Source: Rhizobium mongolense subsp. loessense (GTDB lineage Bacteria > Pseudomonadota > Alphaproteobacteria > Rhizobiales > Rhizobiaceae). From it: DNA of 64,000 bases. The stretch lies in contig NZ_FMTM01000016.1 in the NCBI RefSeq assembly GCF_900099775.1, positions 44,629 to 108,628 of the forward strand. Direction: 5' to 3'. Below the pieces are notes generated by a model. The model did not search any database. It was not told where the DNA came from and saw only the letters and a list, made by a program, of their open reading frames with translations. Both the position numbers and the translations under genes were made by a program. Below are positions 31,828 through 41,006 of this stretch, one piece after another. The stretch's first letter is position 1; each line of letters starts with the position of its first letter.

Positions 31828-32931
31828 ATGAAGGAAATCGTGATCATTGGGGCAGGCAAGATAGGTGGTGCGGTCGCCGCAATGCTTGCAACGACAGGCG
31901 ATTACCGCGTTTTGGTGGCTGACCGTAGCGAGAGGCAGTTTTCAAGTATCGATCGTCACCTCGGGATTTGCACGGTCGTCCTCGACGTTTCGGACCGCGA
32001 AAGTCTTGTCACTGTTCTGACGGGAAAATTCGCAGTTCTTTCCGCTGCACCCTTTGATCTTACGGGATTGGTGGCCGAGGCTGCCCTGGAAGCCGGCGTG
32101 CATTATCTCGACCTGACGGAGGACGTGGCAACGACTAAAAGGGTGGAGGCGTTGGCCAAAGGCGCACGAACGGCTTTCATCCCACAATGCGGATTGGCGC
32201 CCGGCTTCATCTCCATCGTTGCCAACGATCTGGCAAAGCGCTTCGACAGTCTGGACAGTGTTCGCATGCGGGTGGGTGCCCTTCCTCAATATCCTTCCAA
32301 TGCGCTGAACTACAATCTGACCTGGAGCACGGATGGGCTAATCAATGAATATATCGAGCCTTGCGAGGCGATCGTCGAAGGAAAGCTGGTGACCGTGCCA
32401 GCCCTGGAGGAGCGGGAAGAGTTTTCGCTCGACGGTGTAACCTATGAAGCCTTCAACACCTCCGGAGGTTTGGGAACCCTCGCCAAGACGCTGGAGGGGA
32501 AGGTACGCACCATGAATTACCGCACGATTCGATATCCCGGGCATCAGGCGATCATCAAGGCGTTGCTCAACGACCTCAATCTAAAGAACCGGCGCGACGT
32601 GCTGAAGGATCTGTTCGAAAACGCCCTGCCGGCCACCATGCAAGACGTCGTGGTTATTTTCGTCACTGTCTGCGGCTGGCGCGAAGGCCGCTACATGCAG
32701 GAGACTTATGCCAACAAGGTCTATGCTGGGACTGTTGGAGGGAAGAAGATGAGTGCGATCCAGATCACCACCGCAGCCGGCATTGCCACCGTTCTCGACC
32801 TTTTGTCGCATGATAAGTTGCCCAGCAAGGGCTTCGTCCGCCAAGAGGAAGTCGATCTTACAACTCTCCTGAACAACCGTTTCGGGCAGGTCTACCATCC
32901 GGACGCAATAAAAGTGAAGGAAGCTGTCTGA
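31828..32931 (+). CDS. Saccharopine dehydrogenase family protein
   Basis: A 367-residue oxidoreductase. ATG 31828 lies behind GGGGA. The N-terminal Rossmann fold has IVIIGAGKIGGAVAAML. The middle has YLDLTEDVATTKRVEAL and the family's CGLAPGFISIVANDLA. The C-terminal domain contains GGLGTLAKTLEGKVRTMNY. It could be a lysine 6-dehydrogenase, a saccharopine reductase or a carboxynorspermidine-type enzyme; sequence reading does not settle which. The divergent Lrp regulator supports a role in amino-acid breakdown. Confidence 0.88.
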   Translation: MKEIVIIGAGKIGGAVAAMLATTGDYRVLVADRSERQFSSIDRHLGICTVVLDVSDRESLVTVLTGKFAVLSAAPFDLTGLVAEAALEAGVHYLDLTEDVATTKRVEALAKGARTAFIPQCGLAPGFISIVANDLAKRFDSLDSVRMRVGALPQYPSNALNYNLTWSTDGLINEYIEPCEAIVEGKLVTVPALEEREEFSLDGVTYEAFNTSGGLGTLAKTLEGKVRTMNYRTIRYPGHQAIIKALLNDLNLKNRRDVLKDLFENALPATMQDVVVIFVTVCGWREGRYMQETYANKVYAGTVGGKKMSAIQITTAAGIATVLDLLSHDKLPSKGFVRQEEVDLTTLLNNRFGQVYHPDAIKVKEAV

Positions 32932-33038
32932 GACCCTGGCGAAGTGCGAGCGAAGGGTCCGGTTTTGCGGTTCGTCAACTGCTCACGCGCAATGATCGCC
33001 TTGTTGCTGTTGGCTCGAGCCGTTGGAAAGGCGCCCAG

Positions 33039-33500
33039 CTAGGGTTGCAGGCGTGCTGCAAAAGCGAGAAGCACCTGTCGCTGACCTTTCAGTATCTTGT
33101 GTTCGGCTTCGTCAAGCCGGAACCATCCGGCTCGATCGACCTCTGGAAATGTTCTCATTTTCCCTGATCTCGGAGGCCATTCGATCTGGAATGTGTTGCT
33201 GACAATCGCTTCGGCGTCGATATTGGCCTCAATTGACCATGCCAGCACGGTCTTACCTCCGGGCTGCCGGTATTCGCCGAGCCAGGTGAAGTTGCCTTCG
33301 ATCTTGGACCCCACCTCCTCGAACACCTCCCGTTTCGCCGCCTCCAGCGGATCCTCACCTTGCTCCATAAGGCCCTTCGGGATCGACCAGGCGCCTTCGT
33401 CCTTCTGCGCCCAGAACGGCCCACCGGGATGGACCAGAAACACTTCCGGATATCCGGCGGTCTGCCGGAATATCAAAAGGCCTGCGCTACGTTTCGGCAT
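33039..33500 (-). CDS. NUDIX hydrolase
   Basis: A 153-residue hydrolase starting MPKRSAGLLIFR. The complete Nudix box is G-LMEQGEDPLEAAKREVFEEVG (about 43-65), with the REVFEEVG metal-binding glutamates. Members cleave nucleoside diphosphates linked to another group; the WSIPKGLMEQGE start and the GEYRQPGGKTVL stretch are typical of diadenosine-polyphosphate or RppH-like enzymes. It stands alone between unrelated genes. Confidence 0.9.
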   Translation of the reverse strand: MPKRSAGLLIFRQTAGYPEVFLVHPGGPFWAQKDEGAWSIPKGLMEQGEDPLEAAKREVFEEVGSKIEGNFTWLGEYRQPGGKTVLAWSIEANIDAEAIVSNTFQIEWPPRSGKMRTFPEVDRAGWFRLDEAEHKILKGQRQVLLAFAARLQP

Positions 33501-33587
33501 GACAAGAGCTTCCTTGGGAGGCAGGAGCGAATATCTCGCACTCTACAAGATCCGACTGTGCGGAGTTTGAAACTCCACCATTGCAGT

Positions 33588-33601
33588 TTGACGAATATCA
33601 T
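33588..33601 (+). promoter_or_regulatory. Weak FixK/FNR-like box (8/10)
   Basis: TTGACGAATATCAT has two departures from the consensus. It lies 73 bases before the small gene at 33675, ahead of a second PNPOx gene, which makes it worth noting. Confidence 0.3.
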
Positions 33602-33674
33602 AGTTTCACTCCGCCATCGTCCTATACTCCTGTCACCGGGCAACCATTGCAGCTGCCTGCAGAGGAGTAAGAAA

Positions 33675-33833
33675 ATGTCGCTCGAAACACGGCATGCCGA
33701 CAATAGCGTCCTGACGATCAAATTTCCGATGGGTGCAAAGGGATGCAAAAGCGAGCGCAAGACCGACATCGAGCCGGATAACCTTCCCTGCACGTATGCT
33801 CGCTACCAATCTGGGCGCAGAACGCTATTTTAG
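33675..33833 (+). CDS. Small hypothetical protein
   Basis: A 52-residue frame with an excellent ribosome site (GAGGAG, seven bases before ATG). It reads MSLETRHADNSVLTIKFPMG and ends RYQSGRRTLF, with two cysteines (GCKSERK, NLPCTYA). No family is recognised. It is 19 bases upstream of the PNPOx-family gene and probably in the same transcript. Confidence 0.5.
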   Translation: MSLETRHADNSVLTIKFPMGAKGCKSERKTDIEPDNLPCTYARYQSGRRTLF

Positions 33834-33852
33834 ATCACAGGGAGGTGTTTGC

Positions 33853-34314
33853 GTGTTTGAAATTCATGAAATGAACAACAAGCAATGCGTTGAGCTGCTG
33901 CAGCGAGCACATTTCGGCCGGCTTGGATGCTGCAGGGAGGCCAGTCCCTACATTGTGCCGATCTATTTCGCCTACGAAGCGAACACCATTTACAGCTTCT
34001 CGTTGGCGGGCAAGAAGATCGAATGGATGCGGGACAATCCAAATGTCTGCCTTGAGGCCGAGGAACAGGGCGGAGGCAAGGGTTGGAAATGCGTCATCGC
34101 CACCGGCAAGTTCCAGGAGCTGCCCGACATCGAGCCATGGCGCGCCCAGCGGATGCTTGCATGGTCACTTCTGCAAAAGCATAACGACTGGTGGGAAATT
34201 GGCGCCCTGAAGCCGGAGGCGATGCGCTCGGAAGCTGACACCAGCCCGATCTACTATGCGATCAACATTCAAGCGCTCACCGGCCGGTTCGCCCGGCCGC
34301 TCGAGCAGCAGTGA
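33853..34314 (+). CDS. Pyridoxamine 5'-phosphate oxidase-family flavoprotein (second copy)
   Basis: A 153-residue split-barrel flavoprotein. GTG 33853 is the likely start because GGAGGTG precedes it and the family begins FEIHEMNNKQCVELL. Core motifs: FGRLGCCREASPYIVPIYF, WMRDNPNVCLEAEEQ, CVIATGKFQELPD and KHNDWWEIG. It is clearly paralogous to the gene at 24090, sharing the NDWWE motif. The biochemical substrate is unknown. Confidence 0.88.
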   Translation: MFEIHEMNNKQCVELLQRAHFGRLGCCREASPYIVPIYFAYEANTIYSFSLAGKKIEWMRDNPNVCLEAEEQGGGKGWKCVIATGKFQELPDIEPWRAQRMLAWSLLQKHNDWWEIGALKPEAMRSEADTSPIYYAINIQALTGRFARPLEQQ

Positions 34315-34561
34315 TATCTCGACTTTCGCATGGGTTGATGGCCGCGCGACATGGCCATGATCGTATCGTCGCGGTCATCGCCTGCAAGCTTTTTTTAAGG
34401 CTGTTGGACCTCAGATCCGACAACCAAGTCGCCCATCCCGTACGAGACGCTGCGACCTGTGAGCTTGGTGATCCCGCGGCAAACCAGCACTCCTCGGCGC
34501 GCCGAGCAAGCGCATGGCAACTGTGCAAAGATGCCGACGCGCGGGCAGGCTTGGTTTCGCG

Positions 34562-36109
34562 TCATTGGCCTTTCAATGCCTCGCCAATTGCCTTGGCAAG
34601 CTCGGCCTGGCGGTAGGGCTTGCGCAACACTTTCAAATTCTCTCCGCCGAGCCAGTTGGAATGGACCAGTTCCTCTGCGTAACCTGAAGTGAGCAATGCC
34701 TTCAGCCCGGGATAGAGTCTTCGGGCTTCCTGACAGAGTTGGTAACCGCCTATCGCACCGGGCATCACCAGATCCGTAAACAGCAGGTCGATGTCGGGAT
34801 GAGACGCCAATATGCCAAGCGCCTCCGCCCCGTTCTCCGCTTCGAGCACCCGGTAACCGAGCTGCTTCAGACGGGCAACCGTGAGGCGGCGAACACGGTC
34901 GTCGTCCTCCACGGCAAGAATGCATTCGCCATCACCAGACACGGCAGCCGCATCGGGAGGATTTGCTTCAATTGCCGCGTCCGCCATCACGTGCCTCAGC
35001 AGATAGATATTGACGGTCGTTCCCTTGCCTTCCTCACTATAGATGCTGGCGTGGCCACCCGATTGCTTGGCAAAGCCGTAGATCATCGAGAGACCAAGAC
35101 CGGTGCCGCGGCCGGTGTCCTTGGTCGTAAAAAACGGCTCGAAGGCTCTCTCCTGCACGGCGCGAGGCATGCCGATGCCTGTATCGGAGACAGACAGCCG
35201 GACATAATCCCCGGGGGTAAGGCCCTCGAGGTCAACCGCGAAATGCTCGTCGATACGAGCGTTTTGAGTCTCGACCACGAGCCGTCCGCCATTGGGCATG
35301 GCGTCTCTTGCGTTGACGGCAAGATTGACGATGGCACTTTCGACTTGCGATGGGTCCACCCTGGCGAGCCAAAGGTCAGCGGCAAGACTGGTGCTGAGCG
35401 AGATTGTCTCGCCAAGCGTGCGGTGGAGCATTTCCGAAAGACCCAGAACGAAGGTATTCAGATTGACGACCTCCGGTTCGAGATGACTGCGTCGGGCAAA
35501 TGCCAGAAGTCGAGATGTCAGGCGAGCGCCCAGTTCGGCGGCATCGAGAGCCTCCTGTGCGAGTTCGCGCTGGTCTTTCGTGGTTAGTCGCGCCTCGAGC
35601 ATCTCCAGATTGCCGACGATCACTGTCAAGAGATTGTTGAAGTCGTGGGCGATGCCGCCGGTCAGCTGCCCCATGGCCTCCATCTTCTGGGCTTGGCGCA
35701 AGGCCCGCTCGGTCGCCTTGTGCGCCGACAGGTCATGAATAATCCCGGTGAAATGGCGTTCACCGTCGATCTGAAATTCGCTGACAGCCAGATGCATTGG
35801 AAACGTGCTGCCATCGCGGCGACGTCCGGTCACTTCGCGGCCTATCCCGATGATTTTGCGGCGTCCGGTCGCGAGATAGTTGTTGATGTATCCGTCGTGC
35901 TCCCGATGATAGGGCTCCGGCATCAGAAAGTTGACATTACGGCCGAGGAATTCGGACTGCTCATAGCCGAACAGCTTTTCGGCCGCAGGGTTGACGGTGG
36001 TTATGTGGCCACGGCTGTCAATCGTGATAATTGCGTCAAGCGCCGACTGCAAAATTGCCCGAAGCTTCGATGCCTGCCCAGCCAGTGACGGTTCGAGGTC
36101 GTCTGCCAT
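34562..36109 (-). CDS. Hybrid FixL-like heme-PAS sensor kinase with receiver domain
   Basis: A 515-residue soluble hybrid kinase. The PAS domain (about 14-130) matches FixL closely: SRGHITTVNPAAEKLFGY, His71 in REHDGYI and Arg91 in KIIGIGR. In B. japonicum FixL the heme ligand His200 and the oxygen-gating Arg220 are spaced exactly the same 20 residues apart. The kinase part has His155 in GGIAHDFNNLL, the N box NLAVNARDAMP and the G boxes. A receiver follows (EDDDRV, Asp446 in FTDLVMP, a KP near the end). It should sense oxygen through heme and pass phosphate to a separate regulator. No FixJ is present; the PhoB-type protein at 1008 is the best partner in this window. Confidence 0.9.
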   Translation of the reverse strand: MADDLEPSLAGQASKLRAILQSALDAIITIDSRGHITTVNPAAEKLFGYEQSEFLGRNVNFLMPEPYHREHDGYINNYLATGRRKIIGIGREVTGRRRDGSTFPMHLAVSEFQIDGERHFTGIIHDLSAHKATERALRQAQKMEAMGQLTGGIAHDFNNLLTVIVGNLEMLEARLTTKDQRELAQEALDAAELGARLTSRLLAFARRSHLEPEVVNLNTFVLGLSEMLHRTLGETISLSTSLAADLWLARVDPSQVESAIVNLAVNARDAMPNGGRLVVETQNARIDEHFAVDLEGLTPGDYVRLSVSDTGIGMPRAVQERAFEPFFTTKDTGRGTGLGLSMIYGFAKQSGGHASIYSEEGKGTTVNIYLLRHVMADAAIEANPPDAAAVSGDGECILAVEDDDRVRRLTVARLKQLGYRVLEAENGAEALGILASHPDIDLLFTDLVMPGAIGGYQLCQEARRLYPGLKALLTSGYAEELVHSNWLGGENLKVLRKPYRQAELAKAIGEALKGQ

Positions 36110-36549
36110 TCGGGTCCAATCTGAATTTCCAAAAAAAGCAGCCGGAGCTTAACTTCCCCAGTTGATCGAGACAATAATTAACAGCTTTTACGACAAAGCC
36201 TTCGATGTGGACGGTTTTCCGACAAGCTGCAGCGTCGATCAATGCTCGCCTCGAGGCAGCCCTGCTGGCGGGCACGTTGCAATCGCCTGGCAAGGATGAG
36301 GTCGTTGCTGAAGTCTCGCTGTCTTAAGAAGTAGCCGATGTCTCACCCCGCAGTGGTTGCAGTTCACCTGCACGATGCCGGCGTTTCGCTCAGTTCTGTC
36401 AGATGGGGAAATCTTGGAGTTGGCTCGTCGTGGCGAAGGAGACGGGGCAGCCGGATGTTTGACGCAACGCAATGCGTCAACTCGGTGTTCGTTTTATTCT
36501 AAGCCCAGCCTCCACTGATGGAGGGCAACTTCAAAGGAGGAGACATCCA
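36110..36549. other. Non-coding stretch
   Basis: About 440 bases between the divergent kinase and EF-hand genes. No gene is supported. A partial TTGATCGAGACAAT sequence near 36161 does not meet the FixK/FNR pattern. Confidence 0.45.
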
Positions 36550-36948
36550 ATGTCACTGTTCAAATTGTCGACCATGGCGGCCCTGTTGACCGCTTTTGCG
36601 GCCATCGGTGGCGGCATCGCTTGCGCGCAGACGCAAGACCCTCATCATCCCGAAGCGGCCAACGGGGCGGGTCAGGACCAGGCGATCCAGCCGGGAGGAC
36701 CAGGGACGATGCCTCGCGGAATGATGGGTCGAGACATGATGCCGTCCGGCATGATGGGTGGAATGGCGATGGGGCCTATGCGTGGTCATATGATGAAGAT
36801 CATGTTCGCCATCGCTGACGCAGATGGAGATGGCGCGCTTTCCTTCGAGGAGGTAACCGCGATCCACAAGCGGATCTTCGACAAGGTCGATGCGAACAGG
36901 GACGGCAAGGTCACGCCCGAGGAGATGCAGGGGTTCATGCGGCAATAA
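36550..36948 (+). CDS. Exported EF-hand protein with Met-rich linker
   Basis: A 132-residue protein, ATG 36550 behind AAAGGAGGAG. A signal peptide (cleavage near ACAQ) is followed by a histidine-rich start, a methionine-rich linker (MMGRDMMPSGMMGGMAMG) and two EF-hand loops, DADGDGALSFEE and DANRDGKVTPEE, each with the 12-residue calcium ligand pattern. It is probably periplasmic. The Met-rich part could bind copper. It ends 147 bases before the katG stop and converges with it. Confidence 0.85.
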   Translation: MSLFKLSTMAALLTAFAAIGGGIACAQTQDPHHPEAANGAGQDQAIQPGGPGTMPRGMMGRDMMPSGMMGGMAMGPMRGHMMKIMFAIADADGDGALSFEEVTAIHKRIFDKVDANRDGKVTPEEMQGFMRQ

Positions 36949-37047
36949 ATAACGCCCCACTGCGACAGCAAAGGCGTGCACGAGGTCCGGGTCTATATTG
37001 GCGCACGCCGGCGCGCAGATTTGCACGGAGGCAATTGCCCCTGTTTA

Positions 37048-37086
37048 GCGCTCGGGCGCGGCTGGACTTCAGCCGCGCCCGAGCGC
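37048..37086 (-). terminator. Strong terminator hairpin after katG
   Basis: Perfect 16-bp arms GCGCTCGGGCGCGGCT and AGCCGCGCCCGAGCGC flank a 7-base loop, 9 bases past the katG stop. It lies between convergent genes and could work in both directions, although the T-run is weak. Confidence 0.75.
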
Positions 37087-37094
37087 ATGTCATC

Positions 37095-39296
37095 TCAAGC
37101 GACGAGATCGAAGCGATCGGCGTCCATCACCTTCGTCCAGGCTGCCACGAAATCGTGCACGAACTTCTCTTGCGTGTCGCTCTGACCGTAAACCTCGGCA
37201 AGCGCCCTAAGCTGAGAATTCGAGCCGAAGACGAGGTCGATACGAGTACCGGTCCACTTCAGCTCATCCGTATTGCGGTCGCGACCCTCGAACACATACT
37301 TTGATCCTGGAGCCGCCTTCCAAACCGTGCCCATGTCGAGCAGGTTGATGAAGAAGTCGTTGGTGAGCGCTTCAGGGCGCTTGGTGAACACGCCATTCTG
37401 GGACTGTCCCGCATTGGCGTTCAACACACGCAGGCCGCCGACAAGAACCGTCATTTCCGGCGCGGTCAGCGTCAGCAATTGCGCCTTGTCGATCAGCAAC
37501 TCCTCGGGCGAAATGGAATATTCGCCCTTCTGATAGTTGCGGAACCCATCGGCGATCGGTTCGAGAACGGCAAAGGAGGCCACATCGGTTTGCTCCTGCG
37601 TCGCGTCGGTGCGGCCGGGTGTAAACGGAACCTCGACGTGATGACCGCCGTTCGCTGCCGCCTTCTCGACGGCCGCTGCGCCACCGAGCACGATGAGATC
37701 TGCAAGCGACACCTTCTTGCCGCCAGGCTGGGCATCGTTGAACGCCTTCTGAATGCCTTCAAGGGTGTCGAGCACCGTTGCCAGCTGGGCCGGCTGATTG
37801 ACCTCCCAGTCCTTTTGAGGCGCAAGACGGATGCGCGCGCCATTCGCGCCGCCGCGCTTGTCGGAGCCGCGGAAGGTCGAAGCCGAAGCCCAGGCGGTCG
37901 ACACCAGCTGGGAGATGGGCAGTCCCGATGCGAGGATCTTGTCCTTGAGATCGGCGATATCCTGCGTATCGATCAGGACGTGATCAACGGCGGGAACCGG
38001 ATCCTGCCAGATCAGTTCTTCTGCGGGAACCTCCGGGCCGAGATAGCGTGCCCGCGGGCCCATGTCGCGGTGGGTCAGCTTGAACCACGCACGGGCAAAT
38101 GCATCGGCGAACTGATCCGGATTTTCGAAGAAGCGCCTCGAAATCTTTTCGTAGGCAGGGTCGAAGCGCAAGGCAAGGTCCGTGGTCAGCATGGACGGCG
38201 CGTGACGCTTGGACTTGTCGTGCGCGTCCGGTACGGTAGCAGCACCCGCACCGTGCTTCGGCGTCCACTGATGCGCTCCGGCCGGGCTCTTCGTCAGTTC
38301 CCATTCGTAACCGAACAGGTTCCAGAAGAAGTTGTTGCTCCATTTCGTCGGTGTCGTGGTCCAGGTGACTTCGAGACCGCTGCCGATGGTGTCACCGCCC
38401 TTGCCCGTTCCGAAGGTGCTTGTCCAGCCGAGGCCCTGTTCCTCGATGCCAGCCCCCTCGGGCTCTGCGCCGACATGTGAGGCGTCGCCTGCGCCATGCG
38501 TCTTGCCGAAGGTGTGTCCGCCTGCAATGAGCGCAACGGTCTCTTCATCATTCATGGCCATGCGCGCGAAGGTCTCACGAATGTCCCTGGCGGCGGCAAG
38601 CGGATCGGGATTGCCGTTCGGTCCTTCCGGATTGACGTAGATGAGGCCCATTTGTACGGCGGCGAGAGGGTTTTCGAGGTCTCGTTCGCCAGAGTAGCGC
38701 TTGTCGGCAAGCCAGGTGTCCTCGGCGCCCCAGTACACGTCCTCTTCGGGCTCCCATACATCCGGGCGACCGCCGGCGAAGCCGAACGTTTTGAAGCCCA
38801 TCGACTCCAGCGCAACGTTGCCGGTGAGGATCATGAGGTCGGCCCAGGAGATCTTGTTGCCGTATTTCTGCTTGATCGGCCATAGCAGCCGGCGCGCCTT
38901 GTCGAGGTTGACATTGTCCGGCCAGCTGTTGAGCGGTGCAAACCGCTGCTGACCGGCTCCCGCGCCACCGCGCCCGTCACCAGTACGGTAGGTGCCCGCG
39001 CTATGCCATGCCATGCGTATGAAAAGCGGGCCATAGTGACCGAAGTCCGCCGGCCACCAGTCCTGCGAATCAGTCATCAGCGCGAAGAGATCCTTCTTCA
39101 GGGCTTCCAGGTCGAGCTTCTTGAACTCCTCGGCATAGTTGAATCCCTTGCCCATAGGGTCGGATAGCGAGGAATTCTGATGAAGAATTTTGAGATTCAG
39201 CTGGTTCGGCCACCAGTCCCGGTTCGACCGCCCGCCATGGGCCGTATGTGTATGGGCAACCGGACACTTGCCCGCGGTCTCGACTTTTGAATCCAT
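37095..39296 (-). CDS. katG: Catalase-peroxidase KatG
   Basis: A 733-residue bifunctional heme enzyme that destroys hydrogen peroxide. The N-terminal active domain has the distal motif RMAWHSAGTYR and the proximal-side region ALIAGGHTFGKTHGAG. The longer insertions and C-terminal domain (SDKRGGANGARIRLAPQKDW) are typical of the full-length class I enzyme. It is divergent from an OxyR-like gene, so peroxide induction is likely. The start MDSKVETAGKCPVAHTHT agrees with the family. Confidence 0.97.
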   Translation of the reverse strand: MDSKVETAGKCPVAHTHTAHGGRSNRDWWPNQLNLKILHQNSSLSDPMGKGFNYAEEFKKLDLEALKKDLFALMTDSQDWWPADFGHYGPLFIRMAWHSAGTYRTGDGRGGAGAGQQRFAPLNSWPDNVNLDKARRLLWPIKQKYGNKISWADLMILTGNVALESMGFKTFGFAGGRPDVWEPEEDVYWGAEDTWLADKRYSGERDLENPLAAVQMGLIYVNPEGPNGNPDPLAAARDIRETFARMAMNDEETVALIAGGHTFGKTHGAGDASHVGAEPEGAGIEEQGLGWTSTFGTGKGGDTIGSGLEVTWTTTPTKWSNNFFWNLFGYEWELTKSPAGAHQWTPKHGAGAATVPDAHDKSKRHAPSMLTTDLALRFDPAYEKISRRFFENPDQFADAFARAWFKLTHRDMGPRARYLGPEVPAEELIWQDPVPAVDHVLIDTQDIADLKDKILASGLPISQLVSTAWASASTFRGSDKRGGANGARIRLAPQKDWEVNQPAQLATVLDTLEGIQKAFNDAQPGGKKVSLADLIVLGGAAAVEKAAANGGHHVEVPFTPGRTDATQEQTDVASFAVLEPIADGFRNYQKGEYSISPEELLIDKAQLLTLTAPEMTVLVGGLRVLNANAGQSQNGVFTKRPEALTNDFFINLLDMGTVWKAAPGSKYVFEGRDRNTDELKWTGTRIDLVFGSNSQLRALAEVYGQSDTQEKFVHDFVAAWTKVMDADRFDLVA

Positions 39297-39529
39297 GTTT
39301 TTATCCCTTGCGATTACTTGTACTGGGTGACCCAGCGGAAGACGGCCTGCAGGAAAAGAGCTTACGACGTTAGGCGTTGCGGATATCTAGACATCAACAC
39401 GCTACAGGCCGCCGTCGATCACAAACTGGTTCGGACAGCGGCCGCATCTCCTCTCTGCTTCGGGCACTATATCCAAGCTGCTTCATTAATTTAAGTTGGA
39501 TTTTCTGATCGCAGCGATAAGGTGAGGTT

Positions 39530-40465
39530 ATGACAAATTTGACACTCAAGCAGCTTCGCTATTTTGAGGCGCTGGCCCGACAGGGCCATTTTGGACGCGC
39601 GGCAGATGTCTGTGCGATTTCCCAGCCCGCCTTGTCCATGCAGATCAAGGAACTGGAAGAAACGCTGGGGACAGAGCTCTTCGAAAGAGGCGCGCGTCAA
39701 GTCCGGCTGACCAGCTTCGGGGAAGCCTTTGCGCTTCGCGTGCGCGACATCTTGCGTTCTGTTGATGAACTGGCAGACCTCGCACGCGCTTCGCAGGACC
39801 AGCTGGTGGGCCGGCTGCGGATAGGCGTGATCCCGACGGTCGCGCCCTACCTGCTGCCTGCGATCATCGGCAACCTCACCCGCATAAATGACGGGCTTGA
39901 GATCCACGTGCGCGAGACGTTGACCTCCAAGCTGGTTCATGAACTGGCGGAAGGCAGGCTCGACACTGCAATTGTCGCTTTGCCGGTATCGGAACCTTCG
40001 TTGACCGAGGTTGCGTTGTTTTCGGAGAAGTTCGTTCTGGTCCGTCCAAGCGAGGATGAAGGTAAGCCTGTACCCAACCGCGAGGCCCTGCGTGAAATGA
40101 GGCTGCTTCTACTGGAAGAGGGTCACTGTTTTCGCGATCAGGCTTTGTCGTTTTGCAACGTTCATTCGGCGCTGCCGCGAGAGCTGCTGGACGGCAGCTC
40201 TTTGTCGACGCTGGTCCAAATGGTCAGCGCCGGTATTGGCGTCACTTTGATCCCCGAAATGGCCGTGGGAGTCGAGACGCGCTCGGCGTCAGTCTCCGTC
40301 GCTCACTTTCAAAGCGTTCAACCCTCACGAACGATTGGCATGATATGGCGCAAGACGAGCCCCTTAGCCCAACAGTTCTTGAAGGTTTCTGAAATCGTTC
40401 GTCAGTCAGCCGATGCGATGCGCAAGCAATACAAATCGAGCATCGTGGACGTGGGTGGCGCGTAA
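39530..40465 (+). CDS. oxyR: LysR-family peroxide sensor OxyR
   Basis: A 311-residue LysR regulator. The helix-turn-helix (FGRAADVCAISQPALSMQIKEL) is at the N-terminus, and the effector domain carries Cys200 and Cys209 (GHCFRDQALSFC), matching the redox pair Cys199/Cys208 of E. coli OxyR. Peroxide forms the disulfide and switches it to an activator. The divergent katG is the obvious target, with the 234-base gap holding the operator. Confidence 0.93.
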   Translation: MTNLTLKQLRYFEALARQGHFGRAADVCAISQPALSMQIKELEETLGTELFERGARQVRLTSFGEAFALRVRDILRSVDELADLARASQDQLVGRLRIGVIPTVAPYLLPAIIGNLTRINDGLEIHVRETLTSKLVHELAEGRLDTAIVALPVSEPSLTEVALFSEKFVLVRPSEDEGKPVPNREALREMRLLLLEEGHCFRDQALSFCNVHSALPRELLDGSSLSTLVQMVSAGIGVTLIPEMAVGVETRSASVSVAHFQSVQPSRTIGMIWRKTSPLAQQFLKVSEIVRQSADAMRKQYKSSIVDVGGA

Positions 40466-40484
40466 TAACTGGCTCCCGGCGCCA

Positions 40485-40715
40485 TTATTTGGGTACGCCA
40501 TGTGCCTGACCTTCATCCTTGACTTCCTGCGGCGTGGGCGTGGGGATAACGCCATGATCCGGGGCCCGCACATCCTGCCCGATCGAACCATCCGAACCTA
40601 CTGGACGCTCACCTTGACGGCCGGCACGTCTCGTGTCTCGCAGGGTTGTTGCCTCGTCGATGAGGGCGGCCAGTTCCTCGTCGGACAAGTTGGACAGGTC
40701 AAAGGTCTTGGTCAT
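40485..40715 (-). CDS. Small hypothetical protein
   Basis: A 76-residue protein. AGGAGAGA lies just before two adjacent ATGs; 40715 has the better spacing. The N-terminal helix DLSNLSDEELAALIDEATTLRD is followed by a disordered, Gly/Pro-rich tail. No known family. It converges with oxyR, 20 bases apart. Confidence 0.5.
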   Translation of the reverse strand: MTKTFDLSNLSDEELAALIDEATTLRDTRRAGRQGERPVGSDGSIGQDVRAPDHGVIPTPTPQEVKDEGQAHGVPK

Positions 40716-41006
40716 CATTCTCTCCTGGCAGGCTCAGTTTCTACGATGGTAAACGCACAACTTCGTGAAACGACTCAACGGCGGGAAGAAATCTGACGGC
40801 GCCAGCACGGCCGACCAGGCGAAAAAGCCAAGTCCACCCCCCTAAGCTCCCGCCGTCGAAGAAGATGCGGCAACATGGCAATGCATTATCCCGGAACTGA
40901 TGTGCCATTCTTTGAAAGAACGACGAAACCCTCTGACGAGCCGTGGCATCGACGTCAGCCTTTGCGTGTTCCTGTGCATGGACGGCCGTCGCGCGAGGAG
41001 TGCCGA

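Noticed and set aside
36161..36174. TTGATCGAGACAAT as a FixK/FNR box for the FixL-like kinase
   Set aside because: Only the left half-site matches; the right half is shifted, so it does not meet the palindrome.
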